A stretch of 64,000 nt of DNA from Bacteroidota bacterium (lineage in GTDB: Bacteria > Bacteroidota > Bacteroidia > Bacteroidales > FEN-979), in NCBI GenBank assembly GCA_026391835.1, contig JAPLDF010000047.1, positions 1 to 64,000 on the forward strand, written 5' to 3'. How positions within the stretch are numbered: position 1 is the first letter of the stretch; each line of letters begins with the position of its first letter. Shown here piece by piece: positions 16,852 to 23,999 of this stretch. Below the pieces are notes generated by a model. That model made no database searches. It was not told the DNA's origin and worked only from the letters and a program-made list of their open reading frames with translations. Position numbers and translations under genes: made by a program.

Positions 16852-16859
16852 TAACTTTG
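16852..16859 (+). promoter_or_regulatory. -7 promoter box for the Lys-rich small protein
   Basis: TAACTTTG matches TAnnTTTG and lies 24 bases before the ATG at 16884. It supports the small downstream frame as a real gene. Confidence 0.5.
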
Positions 16860-16883
16860 TATATTTGAATAAATAAATTTATC

Positions 16884-17153
16884 ATGGCCGAACAACGCGA
16901 AATAATCCTTGAACAAATGCTCAAGGTTTTAAAGGATATTGAGACAAATACCTGCGACAAACAATTCTTCCCCGACACCAACCTGCTTGAGAAGAAACTT
17001 GATCATATCATCGAATTGCATGAAAAAGAGATCGAACTGATCAAAGTCCTTGGCAACGATCGCTGCACCTGCAAGAAAAACAAGTCAGGCAAACAGAAAA
17101 AAGAAAAAAAGGAGAAGAAAGAAAAAAAAGAGAAGAAGATCAGGAAAGCCTGA
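16884..17153 (+). CDS. Small Lys-rich coiled-coil protein of unknown function
   Basis: 89 residues. The first 50 residues form an amphipathic helix or coiled coil (IILEQMLKVLKDIETN; LDHIIELHEKEIELIKVLG). Then comes a CTCK pair, and the tail is an almost pure Lys/Glu repeat of the KKEKKEKKEKK type, encoded by a purine-only stretch (about 17095-17142). It has its own promoter-like box and starts divergently from tatC. Its stop is separated by one base from the stop of the metal-sensor gene on the other strand. The basic tail could bind nucleic acid or membranes. I do not recognise the family. Confidence 0.6.
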   Translation: MAEQREIILEQMLKVLKDIETNTCDKQFFPDTNLLEKKLDHIIELHEKEIELIKVLGNDRCTCKKNKSGKQKKEKKEKKEKKEKKIRKA

Positions 17154-17154
17154 G

Positions 17155-17682
17155 TTATTCACACCGCGGCTTTTGAGCATTATCCTGCCCGTGACGGTAC
17201 CGGTGTTGTTTTTCACCGTTCTGCATCGGGCAGCCATACAGGTCGCGGTACAGGGCTGAGAGTCTCTGGGCCTGGTCAGGTGTACACACACGTTTCAATT
17301 CGCGGTACTGCCTAATATTTTCCTTCTGGATTTCCACCTGCAACAATGCAAGCTGTTCAGTCAATGCATTCAAATGAATTGAATCGGGAACATCCTTTTC
17401 CAGTTCGGTCAGGATGGCTGTCCTGTTCTCCTTGATCGCACTTGCAATGGGTCCGGCCGACCCGGCATACTGCTTGTTGATGGCGTTCACTTTCAGCGTT
17501 TGTGCGGCAGACAGTTTCAGTTCATCCCTGAAAGCCATGCATTGCTGTTGTTCCGGGGAGCAACATTGCCTGGTATCCGCGGTTTTTGTAAAGAGGAAAA
17601 AGCTGGCAAGCGCCGAAATGTTAATGACCACCAGGATTACCAGCAGCCAGAAAACCAGGCGGTTTTTACTAAAAAAGTTCAT
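17155..17682 (-). CDS. Periplasmic metal-sensor / CpxP-Spy-like protein
   Basis: 175 residues. A single N-terminal membrane anchor (about residues 9-31) is followed by a periplasmic helical domain with the CpxP/CnrX-type layout: RDELKLSAAQTLKVNAIN, then a long helix-turn-helix and CTPDQAQRLSALYRDLYG. Cys residues (CC at about 39-40, one at 48, later ones in KRVCTPD and YGCPMQ) and a His-containing tail could bind metal or sense redox state. It is encoded four bases after the anti-sigma gene. This is the CnrYXH arrangement, in which the X-type protein senses metal and frees the sigma factor. Confidence 0.75.
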   Translation of the reverse strand: MNFFSKNRLVFWLLVILVVINISALASFFLFTKTADTRQCCSPEQQQCMAFRDELKLSAAQTLKVNAINKQYAGSAGPIASAIKENRTAILTELEKDVPDSIHLNALTEQLALLQVEIQKENIRQYRELKRVCTPDQAQRLSALYRDLYGCPMQNGEKQHRYRHGQDNAQKPRCE

Positions 17683-17686
17683 GTTT

Positions 17687-18136
17687 TTATTTGTTTAAAA
17701 CCAGGATTTTATCTTCATCTGCGAAATCGGAGATAAAAAGATTCGATCTCAGGAATTCAATATTACCGGGGGAGGTTACCAGTTGATCCGTGCCGGGGGT
17801 TCCTTTTGTTGCTGTATATGAGCCAATGAGAATGCCGCATAACAGGGCGATTGCGATGGCAACAGGCTGTAACATGCGGACCCATCCGTGAGAATGTATT
17901 TTCCCCGGCCTTTCAAATTCATTTTCAATGCGCTGCAGAATGCGCGTAGCAGCGAACGTATTCGGACTGGCAGCTTTCTGCTCCGCGATGACCGCATCCA
18001 GGCTGTTGAATTGTGCCAGCAACCCGGAACAGGCCGGGCAGGCCGCCAGGTGGCGTTCAGCCGACCGGCGCTGATCGCCTGAAAGGGTATCCTCCCTGAA
18101 AGCGGTTATGCTGGTTTTAAATTGCGTACAATCCAT
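17687..18136 (-). CDS. Zinc-finger anti-sigma factor
   Basis: 149 residues. The N-terminal zinc-binding anti-sigma (ZAS) motif is RHLAACPACSGLL, with Cys3 in MDCTQF as a possible additional ligand. A single membrane segment follows at about residues 93-110 (MLQPVAIAIALLCGILIGSY), with a short periplasmic tail. It starts three bases after the ECF sigma gene. It should hold the sigma factor at the membrane until a signal, probably from the downstream periplasmic protein, releases it. Confidence 0.85.
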   Translation of the reverse strand: MDCTQFKTSITAFREDTLSGDQRRSAERHLAACPACSGLLAQFNSLDAVIAEQKAASPNTFAATRILQRIENEFERPGKIHSHGWVRMLQPVAIAIALLCGILIGSYTATKGTPGTDQLVTSPGNIEFLRSNLFISDFADEDKILVLNK

Positions 18137-18139
18137 TGG

Positions 18140-18721
18140 TCAGGTTTTTTGATATTCTGAAAACTGGTATACCAGGTGTTTCTGCAGGTTGAGTTTTGCA
18201 CGGTGAATCAACGATTCAACAGCAGGCAACCCGATTTTCATGATGTCGGCAATTTGCCTGTAGGTTTGCTCCTCAAATTTGCATAAAACAAAGGCGATCC
18301 GCTGGTTTTCGGGAAGGCGGCTGATGGCTGCATGCAGCATTTCGTTCATCTCCTTCTTTTCAACTTCGTTGCCTGTATGCGATGGTTCAGCCTCCTTTGC
18401 CACACCGTGATCCGGCACAGACCTGAAATATGATTCAAGCCGCACCATGATTCCCCGCCGTTGCTGTTTTTTAACCATATTCAGCGATTTGTTGACGGTG
18501 ATCCTGTAAATCCAGGTCGACAGTGTTGAAGAGCGTTTAAAAGAACCCATGCTGTAAATGATATCAAGAAAAATCTCCTGCGACAAGTCTTCAGCATCTT
18601 CCATGTTGCCGATAAAGTAAAAGGCGGTCTTGATCACCTGTTTCTCATATCGGTTCACCAGGTATTGAAAGGCATTGCGATCACGCCGTAAGATTCCTTC
18701 AATCAACTCCGGTTCTGTCAT
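18140..18721 (-). CDS. ECF-type RNA polymerase sigma factor
   Basis: 193 residues from the ATG giving MTEPELIEGILRRDRNAF. Region 2 contains GNMEDAEDLSQEIFLDIIYS and TWIYRITVNKSLNMVKKQ. Region 4 contains LPENQRIAFVLCKFEEQTY and the helix-turn-helix IMKIGLPAVESLIHRAK. A TTG 12 codons upstream would extend the protein into the inverted-repeat element at 18745-18875 and is rejected. It heads a sigma / anti-sigma / periplasmic sensor operon. Its promoter must lie in or next to the repeat element. Confidence 0.92.
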   Translation of the reverse strand: MTEPELIEGILRRDRNAFQYLVNRYEKQVIKTAFYFIGNMEDAEDLSQEIFLDIIYSMGSFKRSSTLSTWIYRITVNKSLNMVKKQQRRGIMVRLESYFRSVPDHGVAKEAEPSHTGNEVEKKEMNEMLHAAISRLPENQRIAFVLCKFEEQTYRQIADIMKIGLPAVESLIHRAKLNLQKHLVYQFSEYQKT

Positions 18722-18744
18722 CCTGTTCTTTAAATCAATAACAC

Positions 18745-18875
18745 GAGATTGTCTCAAAAGTCAAATTTCACCGCTAAGACGCCAAGACGCAAAAAATATA
18801 ATTATTGGTAATCAATTCTTTGCGCCTTGGCGTCTTCGCGGTGAAGATCAGTATTCAGGCTTTTGAGACAGCCTC
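18745..18875. repeat. 131-bp inverted-repeat element (MITE-like)
   Basis: The ends are 16-bp imperfect inverted repeats, GAGATTGTCTCAAAAG and CTTTTGAGACAGCCTC (14 of 16 match). Inside, CACCGCTAAGACGCCAAGACGCA faces TTGCGCCTTGGCGTCTTCGC in inverse orientation around an AT-rich centre. The inner words recur at 30467-30557. It has no coding capacity. It lies between the ECF operon and the Cys-rich gene and touches the upstream region of both. Confidence 0.75.
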
Positions 18876-18891
18876 CTTCATGATGTTGTAT

Positions 18892-19314
18892 TTATTTAAC
18901 TGGCTGGGTGGCGGGTGCGTTGCCGCCCTGTGATGAAGAACAGCCGGTTTTATGCTGGCTGCATTTTTCACCGCAGTTACCTTTTCCCTGGCCTTTCCCG
19001 CATCCTTTTTCGCAATTCGGGCCACCGGCGCCACAGTTACCGGCTTGTTTGCATTTGCCGGCTGTTCCGCAGTTGTCGCATTTGCCATCGCCGTTTTTAT
19101 CCACGAAATTCTTCCCCTGCGCACAGGATCCTTTGGGTTCCTGGTTGCAGCAGGCAGCGCTCTTTCCGGCATCACATGCTTTTCCTGGTGCAGCAACTGC
19201 CGCTTTGGTTGAGGTTTTGCCCGGAGTGCCGGTTGAAGCCACCTGGGAGTAAGTCATGCCGGAGAAAAAAGCCAGCATGATAAAAGTCATAAAAATTCTG
19301 GATGCAGTTTTCAT
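18892..19314 (-). CDS. Secreted Cys/Gly-rich protein with a calcium-loop-like motif
   Basis: 140 residues. A signal peptide (MKTASRIFMTFIMLAFFSG...YS) is followed by an Ala/Thr/Lys-rich stretch and a domain with 13 Cys residues spaced among Gly and Lys (for example ACCNQEPKGSC, CGTAGKCKQAGNCG, CEKGCGKGQGKGNCG). The loop FVDKNGDGKCDNCG resembles an EF-hand or dockerin-like calcium loop. Cys density suggests metal binding or disulfide packing. It lies just upstream of the ECF / anti-sigma / metal-sensor operon in the same direction, so a role in metal or envelope stress is plausible. I do not recognise a named family. Confidence 0.65.
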   Translation of the reverse strand: MKTASRIFMTFIMLAFFSGMTYSQVASTGTPGKTSTKAAVAAPGKACDAGKSAACCNQEPKGSCAQGKNFVDKNGDGKCDNCGTAGKCKQAGNCGAGGPNCEKGCGKGQGKGNCGEKCSQHKTGCSSSQGGNAPATQPVK

Positions 19315-19394
19315 AGATTGTCTGTTTTAAAAGTTTAAGTGATTATACCTATTAGACAATTAAAAAATGAAAAACTTGCGGTCAGCCGGAAAAA

Positions 19395-19598
19395 TTATTC
19401 TTTTTTCCCGGTATTGATTCCGAAAGGCAGGTAAAGCGGGCAGAAACTGATTAAACTTGTCAGGATGAAAATCCCTGCAAAGATCAACAGGATGATGGCC
19501 AGTAAGCCTGAAATCACGTGTGTGAAATATAATGCAATCACTACAACGGCAATCAGTATCCTGACTACCTTGTCATATAATCCCATGTTTTTTTTCAT
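19395..19598 (-). CDS. DUF2892-type small inner-membrane protein
   Basis: 67 residues from the ATG giving MKKNMGLYDKVVRILIA; a TTG 14 codons earlier is unlikely. Two membrane segments (IAVVVIALYFTHVISG and AIILLIFAGIFILTSLISF) and the CPLYLPFGI ending match DUF2892, the membrane part found in YgaP-type rhodaneses. Such proteins often accompany sulfur-handling genes. Here it is 91 bases after the cysteine synthase gene and closes the sulfur cluster. Confidence 0.8.
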   Translation of the reverse strand: MKKNMGLYDKVVRILIAVVVIALYFTHVISGLLAIILLIFAGIFILTSLISFCPLYLPFGINTGKKE

Positions 19599-19636
19599 TG
19601 TCGGCAATTTTAAGGTGAATAAATAATAAACTGCCT

Positions 19637-19644
19637 GCAAAGAT
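19637..19644 (-). promoter_or_regulatory. -7 promoter box for the DUF2892 gene
   Basis: TATCTTTG on the minus strand, 38 bases upstream of the ATG, matches TAnnTTTG. Confidence 0.45.
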
Positions 19645-19689
19645 AATGCAAAAAGTGATATTTAAGCGATTTATTAATTAACTTTCCTG

Positions 19690-20787
19690 TTATGCCTTCC
19701 TGCAGGGAAAATCGAACGGCCGCAGATCGCAGTTACCCATTTCGCAACAGGTATCGCACACACGTTTGAACACGTTAAACCCTGTAAGTTCAATATGCCC
19801 CGATTCGTAGTCATCCCTGGGGGGCTCTTCGCGCATGAGGTCGGTGCTGAGGTATTTTTTATTGCAGTCGGCAAATACGGTTACAACGGATGCTTTGGCC
19901 CCGAGTTCATGCTGGACCCTGAGGGCTCCGAGGAAATTGGCGCCCGAGGAGATCCCGACGGCAAGTCCGAGCTCGCTGGCAAGTTTCCGGGCAAGAATGA
20001 TCGAATCGCCATCCGGCACTGCGACAATGTGATCAAGCTCGCCGAGCTTCACGATGGCCGGTATAAACTCATCACTGATCCCCTGTATGCGGTGCGAACC
20101 GACCTTGTGGCCGGTTGACATTGTCGGAGATTCAGCAGGTTCAAGCGGGTGTATCTTTATTGCCGGGTTCATCGACTTCAGGTAGCGTCCGACGCCCATT
20201 ACCGTTCCTCCTGTTCCGACACCGGCCACAAAGGCATCCGGTGTGACACCATTGTACCTGAGCTGGTGCCATATTTCCGGCCCGGTTGTTTTTTCGTGCG
20301 CTTCCGCGTTGGCATCGTTGGAAAATTGCTGCGGAAGGAATATATCGGGTTCCCTGGCGGCAATCTCTTCAGAGATCCGGATACTGCCGATAAAACCACC
20401 CTGCTCTTTTGAAACCGGGATGATTTTTGCCCCTAGGCTTTTAATAATGTCAACACGCTCCTTGCTCATCCAGTCGGGCATGATGATGCGGACCTGGTGC
20501 CCAAGGGCCTTCCCGATGGCTGCAAATGCGATGCCGGTATTGCCGCTTGTTGCTTCCACGATGGTATCGCCCGGTTTGATCCTGTTTTCGGCATAAGCCC
20601 TTTCAAGGATATATAGTGCCATGCGGTCTTTGATGCTTCCGGTTACGTTGTAATGTTCAGCCTTGGCATAAATCACCCGCTTTTCGCCTTTGTATTTGAA
20701 ATGGATAGCAAGCAGGGGCGAATTACCGATAAGCCTCCATAAATCGAGGAAACGAAGTTTAAATTGACTGTCAGCACTGGGGTTCAT
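19690..20787 (-). CDS. cysK: Cysteine synthase family protein with a Cys-rich C-terminal tail
   Basis: 365 residues. It is a fold-type II PLP enzyme: Lys53 in [10 protein letters not shown], the substrate loop [12 protein letters not shown] and the phosphate-binding [13 protein letters not shown]-acetylserine sulfhydrylases use sulfide to make cysteine; a cystathionine beta-synthase-like activity cannot be excluded. After the catalytic core comes an extension ending in [20 protein letters not shown], with five Cys residues in about 20, absent from classical CysK (about 310 residues). It belongs to a run of sulfur-handling genes. The tail could accept persulfide or bind a metal. Confidence 0.85.
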   Translation of the reverse strand: MNPSADSQFKLRFLDLWRLIGNSPLLAIHFKYKGEKRVIYAKAEHYNVTGSIKDRMALYILERAYAENRIKPGDTIVEATSGNTGIAFAAIGKALGHQVRIIMPDWMSKERVDIIKSLGAKIIPVSKEQGGFIGSIRISEEIAAREPDIFLPQQFSNDANAEAHEKTTGPEIWHQLRYNGVTPDAFVAGVGTGGTVMGVGRYLKSMNPAIKIHPLEPAESPTMSTGHKVGSHRIQGISDEFIPAIVKLGELDHIVAVPDGDSIILARKLASELGLAVGISSGANFLGALRVQHELGAKASVVTVFADCNKKYLSTDLMREEPPRDDYESGHIELTGFNVFKRVCDTCCEMGNCDLRPFDFPCRKA

Positions 20788-20833
20788 GATACTATTTCTA
20801 TTCCGGCTATGAGTAGTGAAGGATTACCGGATA

Positions 20834-20841
20834 CAAAAATA
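20834..20841 (-). promoter_or_regulatory. -7 promoter box for the cysteine synthase
   Basis: TATTTTTG on the minus strand matches TAnnTTTG and lies 46 bases upstream of the ATG, so the gene may have its own promoter inside the cluster. Confidence 0.45.
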
Positions 20842-20909
20842 GCAAAAAATGGCACCGAAAATTATCAGGCCATGAACTTCCTAAAGAAAACGCGTCGGTG
20901 GTGAATTGC

Positions 20910-22385
20910 TCACCCCCGTTTGGAGAGGCTAAACCAGGAATCGATCAGGCCATTGCCCGTCGCGCCCTGTTTATGCCTGAATTCATTGGTATGCTTGTCG
21001 TAGGTATAATCTGCTTCCCACTCTTTATGGTTTTTCACAATCTGCCCGATGGCATCCAGGATGAAATTCAACTCTTTATCCTTCAAGGTAGGATGCAGCG
21101 ACAGCCTTACCCATCCGGGTTTTTCCGAAAGGTCCCCGGTATTGATCTTGTCGGTGATCTTTTTTGACTTGTCGTGGCTTACGTTGAGCAGGTAGTGCCC
21201 GTAAGTACCCGCACACGCACAACCTCCCCTCACCTGGACGCCGAACCTGTCGCTCAGAAGGCGCACAATAAGGTTGTAGTGAATGGAATCGGCATAAAAC
21301 GAGATGATTCCCAGGCGGTCTATAATATTGTCGGCCAGGATATGAATACCCGGGATCATTTGTAATTTTTTAAAGGCCATGCCGACCAGTACCTTTTCGC
21401 GTTTGTGCATCTGCTGCACACCCATCTGGTCCTTCAGTTCAATGGCCAGGGCTGTTTTGATGGCCTGTAAAAACCCGGGCGTTCCGCCATCTTCGCGAAT
21501 CTCAATATCATCAATGAATTTGTACTCTCCCCAGGCATTGGTCCAGTCGACCGTGCCGCCACCGGGCTGATCGGGCACTTTGCTGTGGTATAGCGATGAG
21601 TCAAAGATAAGTACGCCTGAGGAACCCGGTCCTCCCAGGAATTTATGCGGGGAGAACATGACGGCATCCAGTTTCTCTATCGCGTTGGCGGGATGCATGT
21701 CGATCGCCTCGTAGGGTGCTGATGCCGCAAAGTCAATGAAGGCCAGTCCCCCGTATTCATGCATCAGGCGGGCCATGGCATGGTAGGGTGTGCGTATCCC
21801 CGTGACATTGGAACAGGCAGTGAAGGAACCAATCTTCAGCTTGCGGTCTTTGTGTTTTATCAGTGCTTTTTCAAGGTTTCCCAGGTCAACCAGCAGGTCG
21901 GCGCCCGGTTCAATGACCACCACATCGGCAGCTGTTTCGTACCAGGAGGTATGATTTGAATGGTGCTCCATGTGGGTGATAAAAACCACGGGACGGTCGG
22001 AATCCTTCAGGCATGGATGGCCTGCTAGTTCTCCGCAGGATTTCAAACCAAGGATGCGCTGGAACTTCACCACAGCGCCGGTCATCCCGAAGCCGGTGGT
22101 AATGATTACATCGCTGGGGCCTGCGTTGACATGCTTTTTGATCCTGATATGGGCCTGGTGGTATGCTTCGGTCATCAGGCGGCCATTTTCACTGGTTTCG
22201 GTATGGGTGTTGCCGATAAAAGGGCCGATGGAATTGCTTATTTTATCTTCGATCGTACTGTATAACCTGCCGCTGGCAATCCAGTCGGCATAAACCATTT
22301 TTTTTCGCCCGTAGGGTGAACGAAAATACTGGTTCTGCCCGATAATGCGCTTGCGGAACTTTTTGAAATATTTTTCTGCGTTCAT
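20910..22385 (-). CDS. Class V aminotransferase (cysteine desulfurase / selenocysteine lyase-like)
   Basis: 491 residues from the ATG giving MNAEKYFKKF. PLP-binding Lys248 lies in FSPHKFLGGPGSSGVL. A catalytic-type His/Ser region is HMEHHSNHTSWYE. The loop RGGCACAGTYGH near residue 390 carries two Cys residues (389 and 391), at the position of the desulfurase active-site cysteine. At nearly 500 residues it is about 80 longer than SufS/IscS, with extra sequence in the C-terminal half. Its stop overlaps a small GGTGA/TCACC hairpin. With the upstream NifX-like and DsrE genes it probably mobilises persulfide sulfur. Confidence 0.85.
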   Translation of the reverse strand: MNAEKYFKKFRKRIIGQNQYFRSPYGRKKMVYADWIASGRLYSTIEDKISNSIGPFIGNTHTETSENGRLMTEAYHQAHIRIKKHVNAGPSDVIITTGFGMTGAVVKFQRILGLKSCGELAGHPCLKDSDRPVVFITHMEHHSNHTSWYETAADVVVIEPGADLLVDLGNLEKALIKHKDRKLKIGSFTACSNVTGIRTPYHAMARLMHEYGGLAFIDFAASAPYEAIDMHPANAIEKLDAVMFSPHKFLGGPGSSGVLIFDSSLYHSKVPDQPGGGTVDWTNAWGEYKFIDDIEIREDGGTPGFLQAIKTALAIELKDQMGVQQMHKREKVLVGMAFKKLQMIPGIHILADNIIDRLGIISFYADSIHYNLIVRLLSDRFGVQVRGGCACAGTYGHYLLNVSHDKSKKITDKINTGDLSEKPGWVRLSLHPTLKDKELNFILDAIGQIVKNHKEWEADYTYDKHTNEFRHKQGATGNGLIDSWFSLSKRG

Positions 22386-22400
22386 AATCAAAGCGGGAGA

Positions 22401-22742
22401 TCAGGGACAGCAACAGGTGTTGGCTTCCCTGCGAAGGGTGTTTTCCTTGTATTGAAGGAATGCATTGGTAATGATTGATTCGGAGGTGTGGGTAACCGCA
22501 ATGTTTTTCCCTGCAAGCAGGGCTTTAGAGGAATTCCCGATGGCATCGGCAAGGACAATCTGGCAATCGTGGATCGGGGCGAGCAGACCGTCATCTGAAC
22601 AAAGAATGTCACTGAGTTTGTTCCAGCGCATCTCCTCCCGGATAATTTCACCCAATTCAACCGTGAGGACAAGAAATCCCCTGGAATGTCCGAAATCATG
22701 GCAAAGCATGAGCCCGTCGTTGCTTGGTATCGCTATTTTCAT
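22401..22742 (-). CDS. NifX/NifB-like (dinitrogenase cofactor) domain protein
   Basis: 113 residues from the ATG giving MKIAIPSNDGLMLCHDFGH. The fold signature of the NifX/VnfY/NafY (Nitro_FeMo-Co) family is seen in FGHSRGFLVLTVELGE and IVLADAIGNSSKALLAGK. The C-terminus ends in ANTCCCP, three adjacent Cys residues. Outside nitrogen fixation, this family occurs in Fe-S or sulfur-carrier loci, and no nif genes are present here. It is 15 bases ahead of the class V aminotransferase, so they form one unit, with a clear promoter box upstream. Confidence 0.82.
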   Translation of the reverse strand: MKIAIPSNDGLMLCHDFGHSRGFLVLTVELGEIIREEMRWNKLSDILCSDDGLLAPIHDCQIVLADAIGNSSKALLAGKNIAVTHTSESIITNAFLQYKENTLRREANTCCCP

Positions 22743-22792
22743 AACTTTTCGGTTCACAATTATGTATTCAATTATCTGAATATCTGACAGCA

Positions 22793-22800
22793 CAAAGGTA
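22793..22800 (-). promoter_or_regulatory. -7 promoter box for the NifX-like gene and the class V aminotransferase
   Basis: TACCTTTG on the minus strand, 50 bases upstream of the NifX-like ATG, is a perfect TAnnTTTG. It separates the cluster into at least two transcription units, with the SQR/DUF1641/TusE/DsrE genes on the other side of the gap. Confidence 0.5.
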
Positions 22801-22910
22801 GCCGGTTCATTTGCCGGGGTATGCTGAATTACCGTGATAGTTGATACATCAATTGATGATAGCCGTCATGATATAATATGATACCATCGTTGTTCTGGTG
22901 TGAAATGCAA

Positions 22911-22946
22911 CATGGTCATGTGTGACATATATCACATATGACCATG
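22911..22946. promoter_or_regulatory. 36-bp palindrome with a Crp/Fnr-type core TGTGA-N6-TCACA
   Basis: The core TGTGACATATATCACA (22921-22936) is an exact match to the Crp-type consensus TGTGA-N6-TCACA. It is flanked by further inverted sequence CATGGTCAT / ATGACCATG, so 15-bp arms pair with one mismatch. It lies in the 257-base gap between the DsrE gene and the NifX-like gene, about 140 bases upstream of the predicted start of transcription. There is no T-run, so an operator is more likely than a terminator. Confidence 0.6.
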
Positions 22947-22999
22947 CCTGAACAGAACACAACCGAAATGATTGCCAGGAAAAGAGAAGGGGATTCGGA

Positions 23000-23500
23000 T
23001 CAGGTGAAGATGATCTGTGTTTGAAGGCCGCCGCATTTTTCATAGAACTGGCCAACTGTAAGCACATCCTTCACACCTTCCCAAAGATCCTCCTTCTTCA
23101 GCTTGAACATATCCATTGCCAGTTTGCACGCGTACACTTCGCCGCCGCCAGCTTCTATCATTTCAAGAAACTCTTTGACAGGCGGAATGTCCAGCTTGTC
23201 CATCTGGCTGCGCATCATGGCAGATACACCGGTTTCCACGCCGGGGATGATGCCCAGCAGTGTGGGAAAAGGCAGCCCACCGGGCATGCGCATGGCCGGG
23301 TTGCCGACCACGCCGGTATGCAGGCTGTTCATGGTTTTTTTCGTGATGGCATCCAGGCCAAAGAAGGTAAAGAACATTTTCGTTTCAATGCCTTCCATTA
23401 CAGCGCCGTTGCTCATCACCAATGCTGCATACACATCCTCGATGGTGCCTTTCGCACAGATGATGCAGACCTTTTTCAAAGGAAATTCTTCGTTAGCCAT
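23000..23500 (-). CDS. DsrE-family sulfur-relay protein
   Basis: 166 residues. The DsrE/DsrF-like fold begins KKVCIICAKGTIEDVYAALV. The family's sulfur-carrying cysteine is Cys125 in EAGGGEVYACKLAMDMF, and MEGIETKMFFTFFGL is the conserved central strand. DsrE-type proteins carry persulfide sulfur between donors (here possibly the SQR-like flavoprotein) and TusE/DsrC. The gene lies downstream of the TusE gene after a 136-base gap that contains a CACGAAGG word repeat. Confidence 0.85.
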   Translation of the reverse strand: MANEEFPLKKVCIICAKGTIEDVYAALVMSNGAVMEGIETKMFFTFFGLDAITKKTMNSLHTGVVGNPAMRMPGGLPFPTLLGIIPGVETGVSAMMRSQMDKLDIPPVKEFLEMIEAGGGEVYACKLAMDMFKLKKEDLWEGVKDVLTVGQFYEKCGGLQTQIIFT

Positions 23501-23587
23501 TTTCTACTTTTTAAGATCATAAATTATAAAATATTCTGAGGGGTTCCCTGTGGTAATTCCCAGTGGTTCGATGTGTAAAAAATAATT

Positions 23588-23620
23588 ACACGAAGGAGAC
23601 ACGAAGGACCACGAAGAAAA
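23588..23620. repeat. CACGAAGGA word repeat
   Basis: Three near copies of ACACGAAGGA / CCACGAAG in tandem, in the gap between the TusE and DsrE genes. They are a member of the short dispersed word repeats seen across the window. Confidence 0.6.
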
Positions 23621-23636
23621 AAGCATCTGTAAAATA

Positions 23637-23948
23637 TCAGACACAGGATGCCGGTTTTGGTATTCCTGCGATTTTTGCGGCCTTCTTCATGGGCGCTCCC
23701 GGGAACAGGCCATAGAAGCCCTTGATGTCGATAATCCCGGAATTTCCTACCGACCTGATCGTAAGGGCTTCACCTTTTGAAAATCGTTCACGCAGAAATT
23801 CCAGGACTGCGTAGTGCTTGTCGGTAAGTGCGATTCCTTCTTCAGCGGCAATCGCCAACGCCAGGTCTTTGGTCCACTGGGCCGGATTTGTAAAGTAACC
23901 TTCTTCATTCACGTCGACGGTTACACCTGCGATAACTTTTTGGGACAT
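23637..23948 (-). CDS. TusE/DsrC-like sulfur-carrier protein lacking the second cysteine
   Basis: 103 residues. Family hallmarks are VDVNEEGYFTNPAQWTKDLA near the N-terminus and the flexible C-terminal arm KKAAKIAGIPKPASCV, with the penultimate Cys102 that carries sulfur. In dissimilatory DsrC a second Cys stands 11 residues earlier; here that position (residue 91) is Ala. This fits a TusE-type single-Cys carrier rather than a trisulfide-forming DsrC subunit of sulfite reductase, and no dsrAB genes are present. It is encoded 51 bases after DUF1641 and is part of the SQR unit. Confidence 0.9.
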   Translation of the reverse strand: MSQKVIAGVTVDVNEEGYFTNPAQWTKDLALAIAAEEGIALTDKHYAVLEFLRERFSKGEALTIRSVGNSGIIDIKGFYGLFPGAPMKKAAKIAGIPKPASCV

Positions 23949-23999
23949 AGAAAATGATTTTAGATTTGAGATTTACGAATATATATGGAGTTTGCGTTT

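Noticed and set aside
18722-18757. 12-codon N-terminal extension of the ECF sigma factor from a TTG
   Set aside because: It is encoded by the end of the inverted-repeat element, and ECF proteins normally start near MTEPELIEGIL; the ATG at 18721 is preferred.
22841-22852. Fnr-like box TTGATACATCAA
   Set aside because: The half-sites are only two bases apart, whereas Fnr boxes need four (TTGAT-N4-ATCAA).
22911-22946. The Crp-like palindrome as a simple terminator of the DsrE gene
   Set aside because: No T-run follows it on either strand and it lies 54 or more bases beyond the stop codon; an operator fits better, though a role in the RNA cannot be excluded.
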